64,000 nucleotides of DNA from Acanthosoma haemorrhoidale. Lineage: Eukaryota > Arthropoda > Insecta > Hemiptera > Acanthosomatidae. Positions 40,237 through 52,254 of the stretch are shown here, piece by piece. The stretch covers positions 104,782,509 through 104,846,508 of the forward strand of contig OV884015.1 of assembly GCA_930367205.1 (NCBI GenBank), written 5' to 3'. Positions within the stretch are counted from its first letter, which is position 1, and the number at the start of each line of letters is the position of its first letter. The position numbers and the translations under genes were made by a program. Below the pieces are notes generated by a model that saw nothing but the letters and a program-made list of their open reading frames with translations, was not told the DNA's origin and ran no database searches.

Positions 40237-41172
40237 GTGGGCCGAAAGCTGTTGGTGCCTATTTCCTTGAGAAATGAAATGTTGGAGAAGCTTCATAGTC
40301 CGCATTTAGGAGTCAGCAAAACACAAGCAAGGGCAGGACAAATATTTTACTGGCCGCAAATGAACTCAGATATTGAAGAATATGTATTAAAATGTAAAAT
40401 ATGTGAAACTTATAGGAATAAAAATAAAAAGGAACCTTTATTGCCTTACCCGGTACCATCAAGACCTTATCAACGGGTCGGTATGGATTTCTTCCAATTA
40501 AGAAACTATTCCTACTTAATAATTGTGGATTATTTATCAGCCTGGTTTGATGTAGTAAAGATGCCATATAAAACTGCATCAGAAACAATCAAGGCTATTA
40601 AAACAATATTTGCAACACATGGAATACCTGATGAAATTGTGGCTGATAATATGCCTTTCTCATCCTTTGAGTTCAAGCAATTTTGTCAAGGATGGGAAAT
40701 AAAATTAACTAACACTAGCCCACACTATCCACAATCAAATGGAATGGTGGAGAAAGCATTTGGTATTTGCAAAAGCCTCATGATAAAACGTTACAAATCT
40801 GGACAAGATTTCACTTTAGGATTAATGGAGTATAGAAATTGCCCAATAACAGGATTGCCAGTAAGCCCAGCACAAATACTGATGAGCAGACAGCTAAGAA
40901 CAGTCATCCCAACTATTGAAGAAAACCTTTTGCCAAATGTCGTTGGGGTGAAGGAGGATAAGGAGCTTAAACAGCAAAAGTCTAAGCTATACTACGATAA
41001 AACATCACAGCAGAGAAGAGGTTTCAATGATGGTGAAAGTGTAGTCCATAGAAGAGGAAGGAGATGGGAGCCAGCCCGGATTATTAAATCTAGCAATGCG
41101 CCTAGATCCTACATAATAAGAACTGAGGATGGTCAAACATTAGTTAGGAATTCAGTCCATCTACGGAAATGA
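40237..41172 (+). CDS. Element D copy 3: integrase, intact core
   Basis: 311 codons: zinc domain (L-H-S-P-H-L-G near 40290; C-K-I-C near 40397), DDE core with D in G-M-D-F-F-Q (about 40482), D in V-A-D-N-M-P-F (about 40640) and E in G-M-V-E-K-A-F (about 40747), and a basic C-terminal domain. The TGA at 41170 is followed by about 67 more codons in the same frame, ending S-R-Y-V-R-P before TAA near 41373, so the natural protein was longer. The order of motifs is the same as in element C. The first in-frame start is arbitrary. Confidence 0.82.
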   Translation: MGRKLLVPISLRNEMLEKLHSPHLGVSKTQARAGQIFYWPQMNSDIEEYVLKCKICETYRNKNKKEPLLPYPVPSRPYQRVGMDFFQLRNYSYLIIVDYLSAWFDVVKMPYKTASETIKAIKTIFATHGIPDEIVADNMPFSSFEFKQFCQGWEIKLTNTSPHYPQSNGMVEKAFGICKSLMIKRYKSGQDFTLGLMEYRNCPITGLPVSPAQILMSRQLRTVIPTIEENLLPNVVGVKEDKELKQQKSKLYYDKTSQQRRGFNDGESVVHRRGRRWEPARIIKSSNAPRSYIIRTEDGQTLVRNSVHLRK

Positions 41173-41789
41173 GGAAATCCTTTTGCCATTAATGGAGAAC
41201 AAAATAATTATCCCACTTTGGAAAATAACATTACCGAAAGTAATGAATTGAATACTAAGACTCAACTGGTTCCAGCTCAATCACCACAACATCCAGAAGA
41301 GAGTCCTGAGGTCACCTCTGAAACCTATAACCCAGCTCTACCTCAAGCTATGTCTAGATATGTAAGACCTTAAACCTAGAAGATTAGTGGAAGAATGAAC
41401 TTTAATAGTTAGATTGGTATTATTATATTTTGTCTATTTGTAAAATTTATTTTATTTTGTTGTACATAATTGTAAATCTGGAATTTGAATAAAAGGAGGG
41501 AGATGTGGTAACACTGTTTGTAACAGCGGTTGAACCTTCAGGAATAATAAACATGTGAATGTGTTGTTATAAACAGTTGTGTCTGTAATATTTTGCACGC
41601 AGCCTTGTGCCGCCTTTTGTTATTAGTTATAACCTTCATGTTACCTTTGGCATTCAGTAGAATAGATTCCATCTTTATGTACCACTACTTACTTGTTCAC
41701 TTTATAAAATATATATGTTTTCTCACGTACCCCAACATGTGTGTGCTTTTGTTACTATTAAAAAGAACATAACATTAACAAAGATAAAC

Positions 41790-42600
41790 GTGTTTTTCTC
41801 CAGTCTAAAATTGAGTATCTTGGGTTTGTAGTGGAATACAACAAGATCAGCGAATCCCCAGCAAGGACTGCACCTATTGAAAAGATGCCAAGACCTGAAA
41901 ATCCAGATGAGCTTCGACGATTTCTTGGCCTTGTGTCATATTATTCGCGTTTTTTTCCAAACGCTTCAACGCTCACACACCCTCTTCGAGCTCTCCTATG
42001 CAAGGGGGTCAAATGGCATTGGTCACCAGCTTGTGAAACCGCTTTTCAACGCATCAAAGAAGAACTCTGCAGCGACAGGGTACTTATACTATTCGACCCA
42101 AAATTACCCTTGGTCCTGACAACTGATGCCAGCCCTTTTTGGGGTGGCCGCTGTTCTGAGCCATGTCATAAATGGTTGTGAAAGGCCAATCGCTTATTCA
42201 TCTAGCTCTCTTAACCCCTCTGAGAAGCATTACAGTCAGTTAGATCGCGAGGCTTTAGCAATAGTCTTCGGCGTTCTCTACTTCCACTATTATTTATATG
42301 GAACTCATTTTACCCTGGTGACTGATAATGCTCCATGTAGCGACCGCTAACTATATATGTAAATTACCCTACACTCTGGTTCATAATGTATTATAATAGA
42401 AATGCAAATCTATGTAACTTCTGGTAATACATCGACGTGCACAAGAAGCTTTCCCGACACTCCATTATCTCGAATTTTTCACCAGAAAAAAGCTCTCCCA
42501 CAAATGACGTCATCGCGCTTGCTACAGTACGCCTCATTTCTCTCAGGCCTCAATTATTCGGTCAAATATAAATCAAGCAAAGAAAACACAAACGCTGAGT
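41790..42600 (+). pseudogene. Element E fragment: RT thumb and RNase H of a third gypsy-type element
   Basis: Reads from I-E-Y-L-G-F-V-V through L-R-R-F-L-G-L-V-S-Y-Y-S-R-F (about 41900-41960) into RNase H (T-T-D-A-S-P-F-W-G near 42120, then one base shifted, D-R-E-A-L-A-I near 42245, V-T-D-N-A-P near 42320). After an insertion it continues to K-E-N-T-N-A-E near 42597. Neither end is present. GC content and sequence differ from elements B, C and D. Confidence 0.75.
42336..42459. mobile_element. Solo-LTR-like insertion, 124 bp, in element E
   Basis: Starts TGTAGCGACCG, ends TCCCGACA, and is flanked by a perfect 5-bp duplication CTCCA (42331-42335 and 42460-42464). Removing it and one CTCCA restores the RNase H frame. 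TG...CA ends and a 5-bp duplication are typical of LTR retroelements; no sister copy was found in the window. Confidence 0.75.
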
Positions 42601-43199
42601 CTCCAAACATTTTCTCGTTGTTATACTTTATTTTGTAAGTTTTAGTTTTATGTTTACCTACAATATATTCTTTTGATAATGAAATTATTTCATATTAATA
42701 CTAGCCACAGCACGATACATACTTAGTATTTTCATTTTAGCTTCCCTCCTTATGAATATCTTCAAGTGTCTATGCTCCCCGCTTTCCTGTATTTTTTCAT
42801 TCAAATATTCCATCGTTGACTCAGGAAATTAGCGCCTGAACGCAGCAAGGCAACTAAAAAAGCTCTAGCCACAACAGGCACCCTGATACTTAATCCCTCT
42901 TAATAACCTTTCCTAACCTTATCCGGTCTAAAATCCTAATCACCAAATCGGAATTCTTCGCACGAGTCATCACAACACCTTCCCTCCTATCCAATCAACA
43001 CTGCTACTAATATCCACCCAGGACACTCCTTTTTTTCCCATATTACTTTACATTTATAAAATTCCTCACTTCCGTCTTCCTCAAAGACTACACTCCATGT
43101 CAAATCTTCCTAACCTTTCCAAAAAGAAAGACTAGTGTAATCCCAAATTTCCTCAACCCTAACATCACGTTTAAATCCCCCTCTAATCAGCCATTGACA

Positions 43200-43650
43200 C
43201 TTATCTATCGTTATCCTCTAAGACTTTATTAAGGCATTTGACACCATTGATCACTCCATCCTTCTATGGAAACTAGTATCGCTGACCTCTTGTAACAGTA
43301 CTGTCAGCTGGTTTAAATCATTCATCTCTAATCTCTGATCAACCTCGTACACTGTCTTCCGCTGTAGCTCAGGGTTCTTCATCAATTCCTCCATTACTTT
43401 TGTTTGTCTCTTCAACGATATAAATCTATCCATCACTGCTCATACTAACTATTTACCGGCGAATGACGAGTGGACTCCAATCCGCCTCCATATTGATTCA
43501 GGAAGATCTTGGAATGAATGTGGAGAAATCCAAGTCATCATCATTGGTTCACGTCCCCTCCTCAAAACCCTAAACGAATTTCCTTTACCATCAACGCTCG
43601 ACCTAGCCAGTTCTTTAGTCAAAAATCTACCTTTTGTCATTAGTTAAATA
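43200..43650 (+). mobile_element. CR1/L2-like LINE fragment (RT core)
   Basis: Homologous to 23420-23850, with K-A-F-D-T-I-D-H-S-I-L at about 43225-43260. Decayed. Upstream, 42600-43100 matches 22560-23340. Confidence 0.65.
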
Positions 43651-44074
43651 ATCTTTGTTGAGGAGAGTATTTTAAAAGAAATGAAAGAAAAGCTTTATTA
43701 TGAAGTACAACCAAAACACTGGTATATACAAATATTAAGAGTTTTGATACTACATACTATTGGGTCTGGTGTTTAGCGACTAGTTTCTGGGAGACAAGTG
43801 TGAACTGCAACAAAAGCTGAGACATATGTGAACATGAGAAGGGTTGTTTCAGGAATTGGGATGGATGCAAAATAACAGGAAACACCAGTTATTTCCATGA
43901 AGTCCCGAGGCAGGTATACACTAGAAGGGGCTTTTAGTCTTATATATAATATTAGGATTATAATATTATTAGCATTATATAACTATTGACCAAACTATAT
44001 GCTGGAAAGACCACATATCCCAAATAACTCTCTGATCCATGTCCACCCTTTATTGGTACCATATATTTAATTAT

Positions 44075-45100
44075 GACCAATTCACAAATTTTTGACAAGT
44101 ATTTATGACAAGTTTTTTTTCACACATAAATAAAATATTAATTACAAGTTAACTTGCTGTTCAGAATATATTCTAGAAATATTTTATGGTTACATTGTAA
44201 TGGAAAGGTTTTTCAACTTATAATTAATAGTTCTTATTTAATTATAAATATGAATAATTATTCTTTTAATATAGTTAGATTATATTAATGACAAACAATT
44301 AACAATTAGTTCCATGCTTAATAGCTGTTGACTTAGATAATAATCCTTCAGTGTAAGTACCTTGCATGTAACTGAAGCTTAAACGATGAATAGTCAGATA
44401 CGGCCTTTAAACTAAAAGTAAATATTTAACTTCAAAAACCTGATTAGATGTAAAGGCTTAAACATCGCTTAGTTTGATCCCCGAGGAGTGCAATGATTTG
44501 ACTTTTAATTCTTAAGCGGTAAACAACTTAATCCAAAAAAATAAAAATAGCCAAATCCTAGATTTGGTATAATCCCTAAATAGCAGATTCTTTGTACTTT
44601 AAAGGATCTGTAGTCAGTTGTTTATAAATGGAATTAAAGTAATTCGTTCTGGTGTATATGTGAGTGAATAGATCTTATACTGAACAGCACACAACAAACT
44701 TAAGAAATTTAAGGCAATTTCGTACTTTCCATTTTGATTTATAACTACTTTAAAGAACAGTTAATTAACTTGAAACAAATTAAATTATCTAATGGTAAAG
44801 CCAGTAGCTGAAATGTTTTCACTTCTACATTCATTATAAACTAATATAAAGAATAATTAATATTAAGACATATAATAAATTTGTCTTTTAGATACAACCA
44901 ATATAAATGTAGCTCCAATCTCTCTTGCCAAAAAAAACTAAATTATTTAGAAACGGATAATATAAGTAAATATAATATACATCTTTTTAAAATAAATTTT
45001 TCTACTGAACATTATGACTTTAGATTAGCTAATCGAAATATAACCCATTTACAAATTTCCTCTATAATTAATTGATATCGTTCGATCATGATTTATTTGA
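44075..45100. other. AT-rich sequence at the left edge of the element F insertion
   Basis: Homology to the other blocks stops at 44075 (AATTATGACC) and resumes near 50140, so this belongs to the inserted DNA. It should hold env remnants and the 3' LTR of element F, but I could identify neither. Short open frames (such as 44881-45075) have no clear domain. Confidence 0.35.
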
Positions 45101-45136
45101 TTATACTTCATTAATTTCATCAATATCTATTAAGTC

Positions 45137-46679
45137 TTATTTATTAATTACTGCTGCGGCTACTAGGACCTGGATCACGATGAGTGTCCTCGTCATTGTC
45201 ACTCTCCGCAATGAAATATTTTTTCTCTGTTTATTGGGTCTTTTGATATTGTTGATGTGGGAGTTGCCTATTTTTATTCTATTATATAACGAATTCTTTT
45301 TTGGTTTTATTCTGGGTGTCTTAACGAATTCTTCTGAGTTAAGCAAAGGAGGTTCCTCACGATTTTGATTCAGTTTTTCGTTTCATGTTCCTTTTATGTA
45401 TTCTATTTTTTCTTTAACTGTGTTGTGCAAGTTTTTTTAATCTTTGAAATTAATCATTGACATATGTTTCCTGTATGTCGTCAGTCTCATAGGTATCTCT
45501 CATTTTTCCGAACGTAATTTCATTTGGAGTCAGTTTTAAATTTTGGTTTAGGGTGTTGTTATAAGCTATCGTACTTGTTTGCACAATCCTTTCAAATTTG
45601 ATGTTTTTATTTTGGTTAATGTTTATTCGCATAATTTCGTTTAGCGTTGCATGACATTTATTCAGGATTCCTAGAGAATTAGAATGATTTGTACTGGTAT
45701 AATGAATTGTTATGCCAGTGGCTTTGCAAAATTGCTGAACTAAGATATTATTGAACTCCTTACCATGGTCTGCGCAAATACGCTCTGGTATAGGGTATAG
45801 ACTAATGTATTGCTCTAAACTTTGGCAAATGGTTAAGGCATTTTTGTTATTAATCACCTGTGTATATAGACGTTTTGAAAACGTGTCAATGGTTGTAAAG
45901 ATTATCTTTTTGTCGAATTGTAACAAATCCATCATGATTTCCTGGAATGGTCTATTAGGAGTTGGTGTTAACATAAATTTGCATTGTATCGGTTTCCTGT
46001 CGTATTTATTTGTTTTGCAGATATTGCATTGGTTTATTATTTCTGTGATCTTATCTTTCATATTTGGAAAGTAAATCTTTCTCTTTAGTTTGTTGTAAGT
46101 CTCCAAAATACCACGATGGCAAGTCTTACCGTAATGATAATCCAGGATCGCCTGTTGTTGATCACTCAACTCAGTGATATCTTCACATAGCAGACAATAT
46201 CTCTTAAGTTTTACTGTTTTGTATTCTTTTTCGATTAATCCTTGTATCTGTTTAAAATAATCTTCGTAAATTTTGTTTAAAGTTTGGAAATTTGTTTGAC
46301 AGTATATACCGTAGACTTTGTTTGGTCGTAATACTTCCAACAGTAATTCGTTTATTTTTTCGGAATTATTAATGTGTAAGGTGTAACGATTCTTTTCAAA
46401 TATTTTTTCGTAGGTAATCTTATTGGTCCCTCTTTTTATTATTATCTGATTTTTCTCAACGTTTAAACACTTGTCGTTATCCACCAGCCATACCTGTTCA
46501 TTATTACTGGCCTGTGAATGCTGTGTTATTAGACTCTCTAAGTCATCGTTGCTTAATATCGGTAATCCTTCCGTTGGTTCTAAGGTGGTTTGATTGTTCG
46601 TTTCCTCAAGTTCCAAGAGTTGGTCTAAAAAATCATCGTATTCTTGAGTTCCTTCCTCTGGAATGTTAATATTAATCAC
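45137..46679 (-). pseudogene. Element F: integrase
   Basis: The open part is 46679-45450. Zinc domain: H-Y-G-K-T-C-H-R-G near 46130 and C-N-I-C near 46020. Core: D in M-M-D-L-L (about 45930) and D in C-A-D-H-G-K-E-F (about 45770). The third block reads N-H-S-N-S-L-G-I-L-N-K-C-H, where the usual catalytic Glu before the Arg/Lys-x-H is Asn. After the stop at 45450 a basic C-terminal part (V-K-T-P-R-I-K-P-K-K) continues in other frames to about 45137. Predicted inactive. Confidence 0.75.
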
Positions 46680-48503
46680 CTTCTAAAGCGTTGATTTCGT
46701 TTCTTCTTGAGAGACAGTCAGCGACGTAGTTTGTTTTTCCATTTATGTGCTTAATTTTAAATTCAAATTCTTGAAGCTTCCAGATACATTTCATTATTCT
46801 ACTGTTTCCATTTTTTATAGTAAATACCCACGTTAGCGGTTTATGGTCCGTAAGTAATAAAAATTTTGTTCCGTATAGGTAGGGTTTAAAATGTTCGGTA
46901 AAGTATACTATAGATAATAGTTCTCTTTCTATAGTACTATAGTTTTTGATAGTACTCTCGAAGCAAATGCTATCGGATGTTCTTTGTTATCTATTATTTG
47001 ACTGAGTACTGCGCCTATAGCTTGATTACTTGCGTCTGCGGTTAAAATGAATTGTTTGTTCCAGTCAGGGTAAGCTAGAATTGGTGTGTTAGTCATTTGT
47101 TTTATTAAGTAATGGAAACTATCTTCAAATTCTTTTGATTTGATGGCTGCGCTAAGAGGCCTAGTTATTTTCGCGTAGTTCTTTATAAATTTTCTGTAAT
47201 ATCCCGTCATTCCTAAAAATCGTCTAAGGGATTTTTCGTCATTAGGTTGTTTGAATTCTGTAATAGTTTTTATTTTATTTGGGTCCGTTTTTAACCCGTT
47301 TTGTGTCACTATGTAACCTAAAAATTTTAACTCTGTCTTGAAAAATTCAGTCTTATCCAACTGTATACTTAAGTTATTCTCTTTTAATATTCCCAACACC
47401 TTTTCTATGTCATTCAGGTGCTCTTCTTCATTTTTAGACTATATGATGATGTCGTCAATATAAGCCATAGTCCTGGGCAAATTTTCTATGGCCATATTGA
47501 TCATGCGCTGAAAGGTTGGTGGTGCATTGCACAAACCGAACGGCATTCTCAAGAACTCGAAATGTCCGTCCTCCGTGCTGAAGGCTGTTTTTGGAATTGA
47601 ATCTTCTTCCATTACTATCTGATGGAAACCCGAAGCCAAATCTATAGTTGAAAAATACTTCGCTCCTTTTAATCTGTTCAGTACATCTTCTATGTTTGGT
47701 AAGGGGAATTTATCATTCGTGGTTTGTAAATTAAGTTTGCGGTAGTCTATGACCATTCTCACTTTCTTTATCCCACTAGCATCCATCTTTTTCGGCACTA
47801 TCCATAGTAGCGAGTTATAAGGTGAATTGCTTTTCCTGATTATTCCGTCCCTTAACAATTTTTGTACTTCATTTTTTATTTGATTTTTGAATTGCTCGGG
47901 GTACCTGCAATTCCTCGTATAAATTGGGTCATTATTTTTGGTATTTATCCGATGCTTTATCAAATTAGTAGCTTGGAGTTTTTCGTTGTCTTTTTTTATT
48001 ACTTCACCATTATTTGAAATTATTTTTATTAATTTGTTAGTTAAGTATGTCGGTAAGTGTTCCGTTCTTAATGCATTGTTTATTTCCTGTTCGTTGTCCA
48101 TTAAGTTTATTTCGTTCTTGGAGTCCTTAAATTTGAATATATTGTCTCCGATCACTGTGTGATTTTCCGTACAATTTATATTCATTTTCAAATTCCCCAT
48201 CGTTTCGAAACCTAACAGAATGTCAAACCTATTGGAAAATGGGTAGACTAAAAATTCAGTCAGTTGATCTATACCCAATGCATTTTTGATATTTACTACA
48301 ACGCTTGAATTACCGTCGCCGTAACCCGTGGGCGTTTTGATAGAAAATTCTTTTTTTCTTAATGTAAAATTATGTTTTTTCACTATGTCTGGGTGTATAT
48401 AATTTTTCGTCGCACCCGTGTCAATTAACCATTTCTTTTTTTTGAAATCTATAATGTATGGTAAGTCGTTTGTATAATGCAGTTCTTCGCATTGTTTATT
48501 CAC
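46680..48503 (-). pseudogene. Element F: protease, RT and RNase H with stop and frameshift
   Basis: Protease W-L-I-D-T-G-A-T near 48425. RT: K-V-R-M-V-I-D-Y-R-K-L-N near 47745, F-S-T-I-D-L-A-S-G-F-H-Q near 47630, M-P-F-G-L-C-N-A-P near 47540, active site Y-I-D-D near 47455. A TAG (47439-47441) follows Y-I-D-D-I-I-I directly, and the same frame goes on to 46929. That stretch holds the thumb (F-L-G-M-T-G-Y-Y-R-K-F) and RNase H (T-A-D-A-S-N-Q-A-I-G near 47035). A shift near 46935 moves the rest (T-D-H-K-P-L near 46830, A-D-C-L-S-R-R near 46712) to another frame. Confidence 0.82.
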
Positions 48504-48670
48504 CGTATTTTGCTTATTAGTATTTCCTAATTTATTTTCCGAGTATGTTTGGTCTCTTTTATTACTAACTAAGGTTGGTCCTGCTCCTATAAGGGAGGTG
48601 GATTGTTTTGTTATCTTATTATTTAAATTATTATTATTGATTAGGATTTTATTATTTAAAATATTGTCAT

Positions 48671-49720
48671 CTAAAATTGTTCCTTTCCCTCTAAGGGAGG
48701 CGGATCGGTTTGTATTTGTCCCGAGTCTAAAAAACGGTTTTCCGCGCGGTCTAATCTCTCTTGTAAGTCTTGGATTATTTTGTCCTTGTCGTTTTCAATA
48801 TAATGTGCTCTGTCACTAACTGTACGCATTGAAACTGTTTGCGGGTAAACTTGATTTTGTTGCGGTTGGTCGAAATAGTTGTTTTGTGCCTGCGGAGTCC
48901 ATTGTTGTTGGTACTTGTAACGTTGTTGGGGTTGTTGCTCGTAGTTATTATTATAATAATTATTATATCTCGGTTGATTTTGTGGTCTCTGGTAATTGGG
49001 ATTAAAATTATTTCCTTTGTAATTGCTATGCAGTCTCTGTTGATATTGTGGTTGCGGCCTTTTAATTGGTCTATTATTATATTGTCTCTGTTTTTCTTCG
49101 GTCGCTTCTTTGTTAAATATTCGATTTCCATAAACTGATTCCACCACAAACGAAGCTTCCTTTCTCAAAACGTTATAAACGTCATTTAATGCCCGGTAAC
49201 GCATGTTTTGCAAAAATATTGCTATGGTTGGATGCAGGTTTCTTACAGCTTCTTCGCTCATGTCATTGTCGTAGCGCGCGATTTCTTGATCTTTGTCTCT
49301 TATCTCATTGTCCGGATATATTCGGGAATAAAGGTCACACCGTTTTATCAGTAATCTCTCGATGTATTCTATGGGGTTTTCGTTATGTTTCGGTTTTGTA
49401 TTGGATATCTCTCGCGCTAATTGGCAAATGGACCGATTATCCTGATAATGTTGCATAAGAAATTCAAGCAGTTCCGTAACTGAGGTAAATTGTTTATCAA
49501 ACGTCGCGATTTTAGCATTCCCTTCCAGTTTTGTTTTGGCACACATGAGAATGAGCTCTTCGTTTCTTAATCTATTTGGATTATCAAGTTGGCAAAATCT
49601 TGTTGTTAAGTAAATCACATTATCAATATACAGTATAAGATTTTCCGTCTTTCCGTTATAAATCGGGATGAACGTAGTCACTATTGGCCACCTGGGTATC
49701 GTAAAACTTACCCCTTTCAC
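48671..49720 (-). CDS. Element F: Gag
   Basis: 349 codons. The N-terminal two thirds are a gypsy-type Gag (P-I-Y-N-G-K-T-E-N-L near 49670, C-Q-L-A-R-E-I near 49420, N-P-I-E-Y-I-E-R-L near 49375). The last third is rich in Gln, Asn and Tyr with an N-N-Y-Y-N-N-N-Y core and no zinc knuckle, as in several gypsy-group Gags. The frame is intact. The ATG at 49720 is the first in frame; the protein may start slightly differently. Gag forms the particle in which reverse transcription takes place. Confidence 0.8.
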   Translation of the reverse strand: MKGVSFTIPRWPIVTTFIPIYNGKTENLILYIDNVIYLTTRFCQLDNPNRLRNEELILMCAKTKLEGNAKIATFDKQFTSVTELLEFLMQHYQDNRSICQLAREISNTKPKHNENPIEYIERLLIKRCDLYSRIYPDNEIRDKDQEIARYDNDMSEEAVRNLHPTIAIFLQNMRYRALNDVYNVLRKEASFVVESVYGNRIFNKEATEEKQRQYNNRPIKRPQPQYQQRLHSNYKGNNFNPNYQRPQNQPRYNNYYNNNYEQQPQQRYKYQQQWTPQAQNNYFDQPQQNQVYPQTVSMRTVSDRAHYIENDKDKIIQDLQERLDRAENRFLDSGQIQTDPPPLEGKEQF

Positions 49721-49730
49721 TAGGAAGGGG

Positions 49731-50084
49731 AAATTGTATTTAAGACCATGAGATTAGGCACTGAACTCTACTCTCTCTGCCACACCTCTGCGCCGTCACC
49801 TTGTCTGACAACCTTGCAGACCTTCTGACGCCTCGCTCCTGTTACACTACCGTGATCCGCTTGAACTCTGAAAACATGCCTTATTCTTTATGAAGCCTCT
49901 GTACCCTTTTCTTTTGAACATAGTGTATTGTCGGGACACATACCTATCATAAATGGAGTCAGATATTAAATGCCGACATGGAACAATGGTCCCGGTTATA
50001 AACTACAACAATCCGCACTTGTCACCAGGGCTGGAGTGATTCAGCACTCCCCTAGTGACGCCCTCAACAAATACCATCACTCAG
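49731..50084. other. Unassigned sequence upstream of element F gag
   Basis: GC-richer than its surroundings. On the minus strand it begins TGTTGAGGGCGTCACTAGGGG near 50074, which looks like an LTR start, and CCTAGTGAAAGGGG lies near the gag end. It may be the 5' LTR and leader of element F, but no second copy is present to prove it. Confidence 0.35.
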
Positions 50085-50142
50085 ATTGCAGCGGATGGTT
50101 CTTAAATTAATTAAATATGACTTAAGATTTGGGATAAAAACC
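50085..50142 (+). mobile_element. Element D fragment (RNase H)
   Basis: CAGATTGCAGC followed by TTCTTAAATTAATTAAATATG matches 39870-39920 of element D copy 3. About 58 bp, both ends lost. It shows that this intergenic block once held element D sequence. Confidence 0.65.
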
Positions 50143-50849
50143 CCTAAAATCACTTTTAAATCCCCCTCTAATCAGCCATTGACACTTATCTATCCTTAGC
50201 CTCTAAGACAGTCAACTGCCTATCTCCTTAGCATCTGTGCTCTTAACAGCTAACCAACAACTCTCTCTTCCAGTTCTTACAAACCTCTGCCACACTTCCT
50301 ACCTGCAACTGGGCTACTACAGACATGGCCTCCTAGAGCATTCATTTTTGAAGAAATACCTTGACAATGATTATAGTAGGCTCTTTCCATAAAAGGAGTC
50401 TAGACATCACAGTGCCTCGAGATCAAAGTCATACTTCACATGTGTGTACCATATTAGGTTTTAACATTACAAATTAGATATTAACATATTATTTAATGAG
50501 CTACACACAGAAATAAAGTATTAAACCAGGTCGCACAACATGCAATGCCCTGTCCTAACACTTGACATTGATCTCAAAAGGAACATCCCTTCATAAACAC
50601 AGAACTGGAATTTAGGATAAAGGTATTGTGAAGGTAGATATATGTTTACAGGTCAAAAAAGAAATAACAATGAGAAAGTAGAATAGAATAGTTTATTTAT
50701 TGATTCTCTGAGAAAAAAAATTACAATTCAAATAAATTTATTAGCCTTTGCATACAAACCTAATAAGCTAAAAAAAATGTATACATAAGTTTCCCTCCTT
50801 CCGTGTACAATATAATATTTCATAAGTTCATTCGTTTTCCAAATACAAT

Positions 50850-51120
50850 ATTGTCGGTTCAATTCCTCAGTCCACAAGATAAGATCCTGTCTTCCTGACC
50901 TTTAACTGCTCTCACCACAAAACTGCATTCGATCAGTCCTTCCTTTCTCGCTCTACTACTCTCTGGAATTCTCTACCTCCTATTATCCGCCATGCTTCAT
51001 TCTCAAGAGCCTTCAAAACCCACTTATTCCAACATCTCCTCAACATCCAGTCGCTTGGTAGTTTGGGAACAATTTATTTATTATATTATATTTTCATACT
51101 TTTATGTTTACATTTTTATT
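50850..51120 (+). mobile_element. CR1/L2-like LINE 3' end
   Basis: Third copy of the C-terminal tail (L-A-R-S-T-T-L-W-N-S-L-P-P-I-I-R-H-A), followed by the shared AT-rich 3' UTR. Between 51400 and 52240 only block-repeat sequence is seen, with an (AT)n run near 51708. Confidence 0.65.
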
Positions 51121-52248
51121 TTATTGTATAAATACATGTATATGTTTTGATTGGCAGCTTCCTTAGTTTTTACTACTGTATATTTAGTTTGTATGTTACT
51201 TTATTTGTATTAATTTAACGGTTTTCATTTAAAGTCGTATTGTATTGTAGAAACTCCTCTATCTTGTTATTTTTATCAGTTATATGCGGATCCATCTATG
51301 ACTTTATTAACTAAATGCATTTAAATAATCTTTTATTTTATTTTTATTTCTCACAAAGGTTCAAACTTTATTTTACATTGACATTTTTTTTTTTTTGAAG
51401 TAATAGTTCTTGTTATTTCTCAGATATGAATTTATCATCTGAATGTGATGTTTATTCTTAGGGGACATTGTACGGGTGTAAATTGTTTTCCTATTCTATT
51501 CTAACAGTCATTATCTAAATAAACCTTACAAAAAATAGAAACAAAACTAAAAGCAAATCACAAAACATAATAGCAACAGGAAATATCGACAATTAATAAA
51601 ATTAGACTAAAAAAACCTAATTAATTATTTGGCAAACCTTCTGGTAAATAAATTGATTAACATTCACATAATTTTAGACAGTGCTTGAAGTTAATAGCAT
51701 GCCACAATTTATATATATATATATATATATAATTAGCTTATTTTTAAGAATGGAATTTTCTTTACGAATAAATTGAACTAGGGTGATATCGGTGTTTTGA
51801 CCTCGCTCCAAGACCCTTGCAGATACTTCAAAAGGACTCCAGGAGATTAAGAGAGACATAACAACTTATGAGCAGAGAAGTACAGAATATTATAAAATGA
51901 AGATACTAAACTCATGGCGAAGTTTATAAAACACACTCTTAACTAATACTCCGTACAAAGAGGGGGTATAGGGTTATAATTAACAGAATATAATGTTCGT
52001 AAATGATAAAAAAATGAAATATTAAATAAATAAACTTTATTATTAGCAAGGAAATTAAAGCAGATGATTACCAAGCTCTGTTAGATTGCTGAATATCAGT
52101 TGAAATTAGGCACCTTACTTCAGTGATCATTTCTTCAATATTCTCTAGCTTGTTCTCTATTATCTAACCACTTTGGTAGGATGGCTCATTACAGGTCTCA
52201 ACAAATGCCAAGATGAAAGTGGTTTTCTTAAGTATAGTGTCACACGTA

Positions 52249-52254
52249 TTTATT
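52249..52254 (-). terminator. Candidate polyadenylation signal of gene 3
   Basis: AATAAA on the minus strand about 320 bp past the stop codon, at the place conserved in genes 1 and 2. Confidence 0.4.

Larger units (their letters stand above)
37570..41570 (+). mobile_element. Element D copy 3: Ty3/gypsy retrotransposon, near full length
   Basis: 5' LTR up to 37694, TGGTGTCAGG at 37695, gag ATG at 37774, protease, RT, RNase H, integrase, then a purine tract AAAAGGAGGGAGA (41491-41503) and a 3' LTR start TGTGGTAACACTG at 41504. The 3' LTR matches the 5' LTR only to about 41570 and then diverges. It lies about 325 bp upstream of the gene 2 start codon, in divergent orientation. Confidence 0.78.
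45100..49730 (-). mobile_element. Element F: gypsy/errantivirus-like retroelement
   Basis: Minus-strand order gag (49720-48671), protease-RT-RNase H (48503-46680) and integrase (46679-45137) is that of a gypsy-type element. An L-I-V-I-Q-V-L-V-A-A-A-V hydrophobic stretch near 45182 lies where errantivirus env starts. No matched LTR pair was found. The element carries an in-frame stop, frameshifts and an integrase lacking its Glu. Confidence 0.75.
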
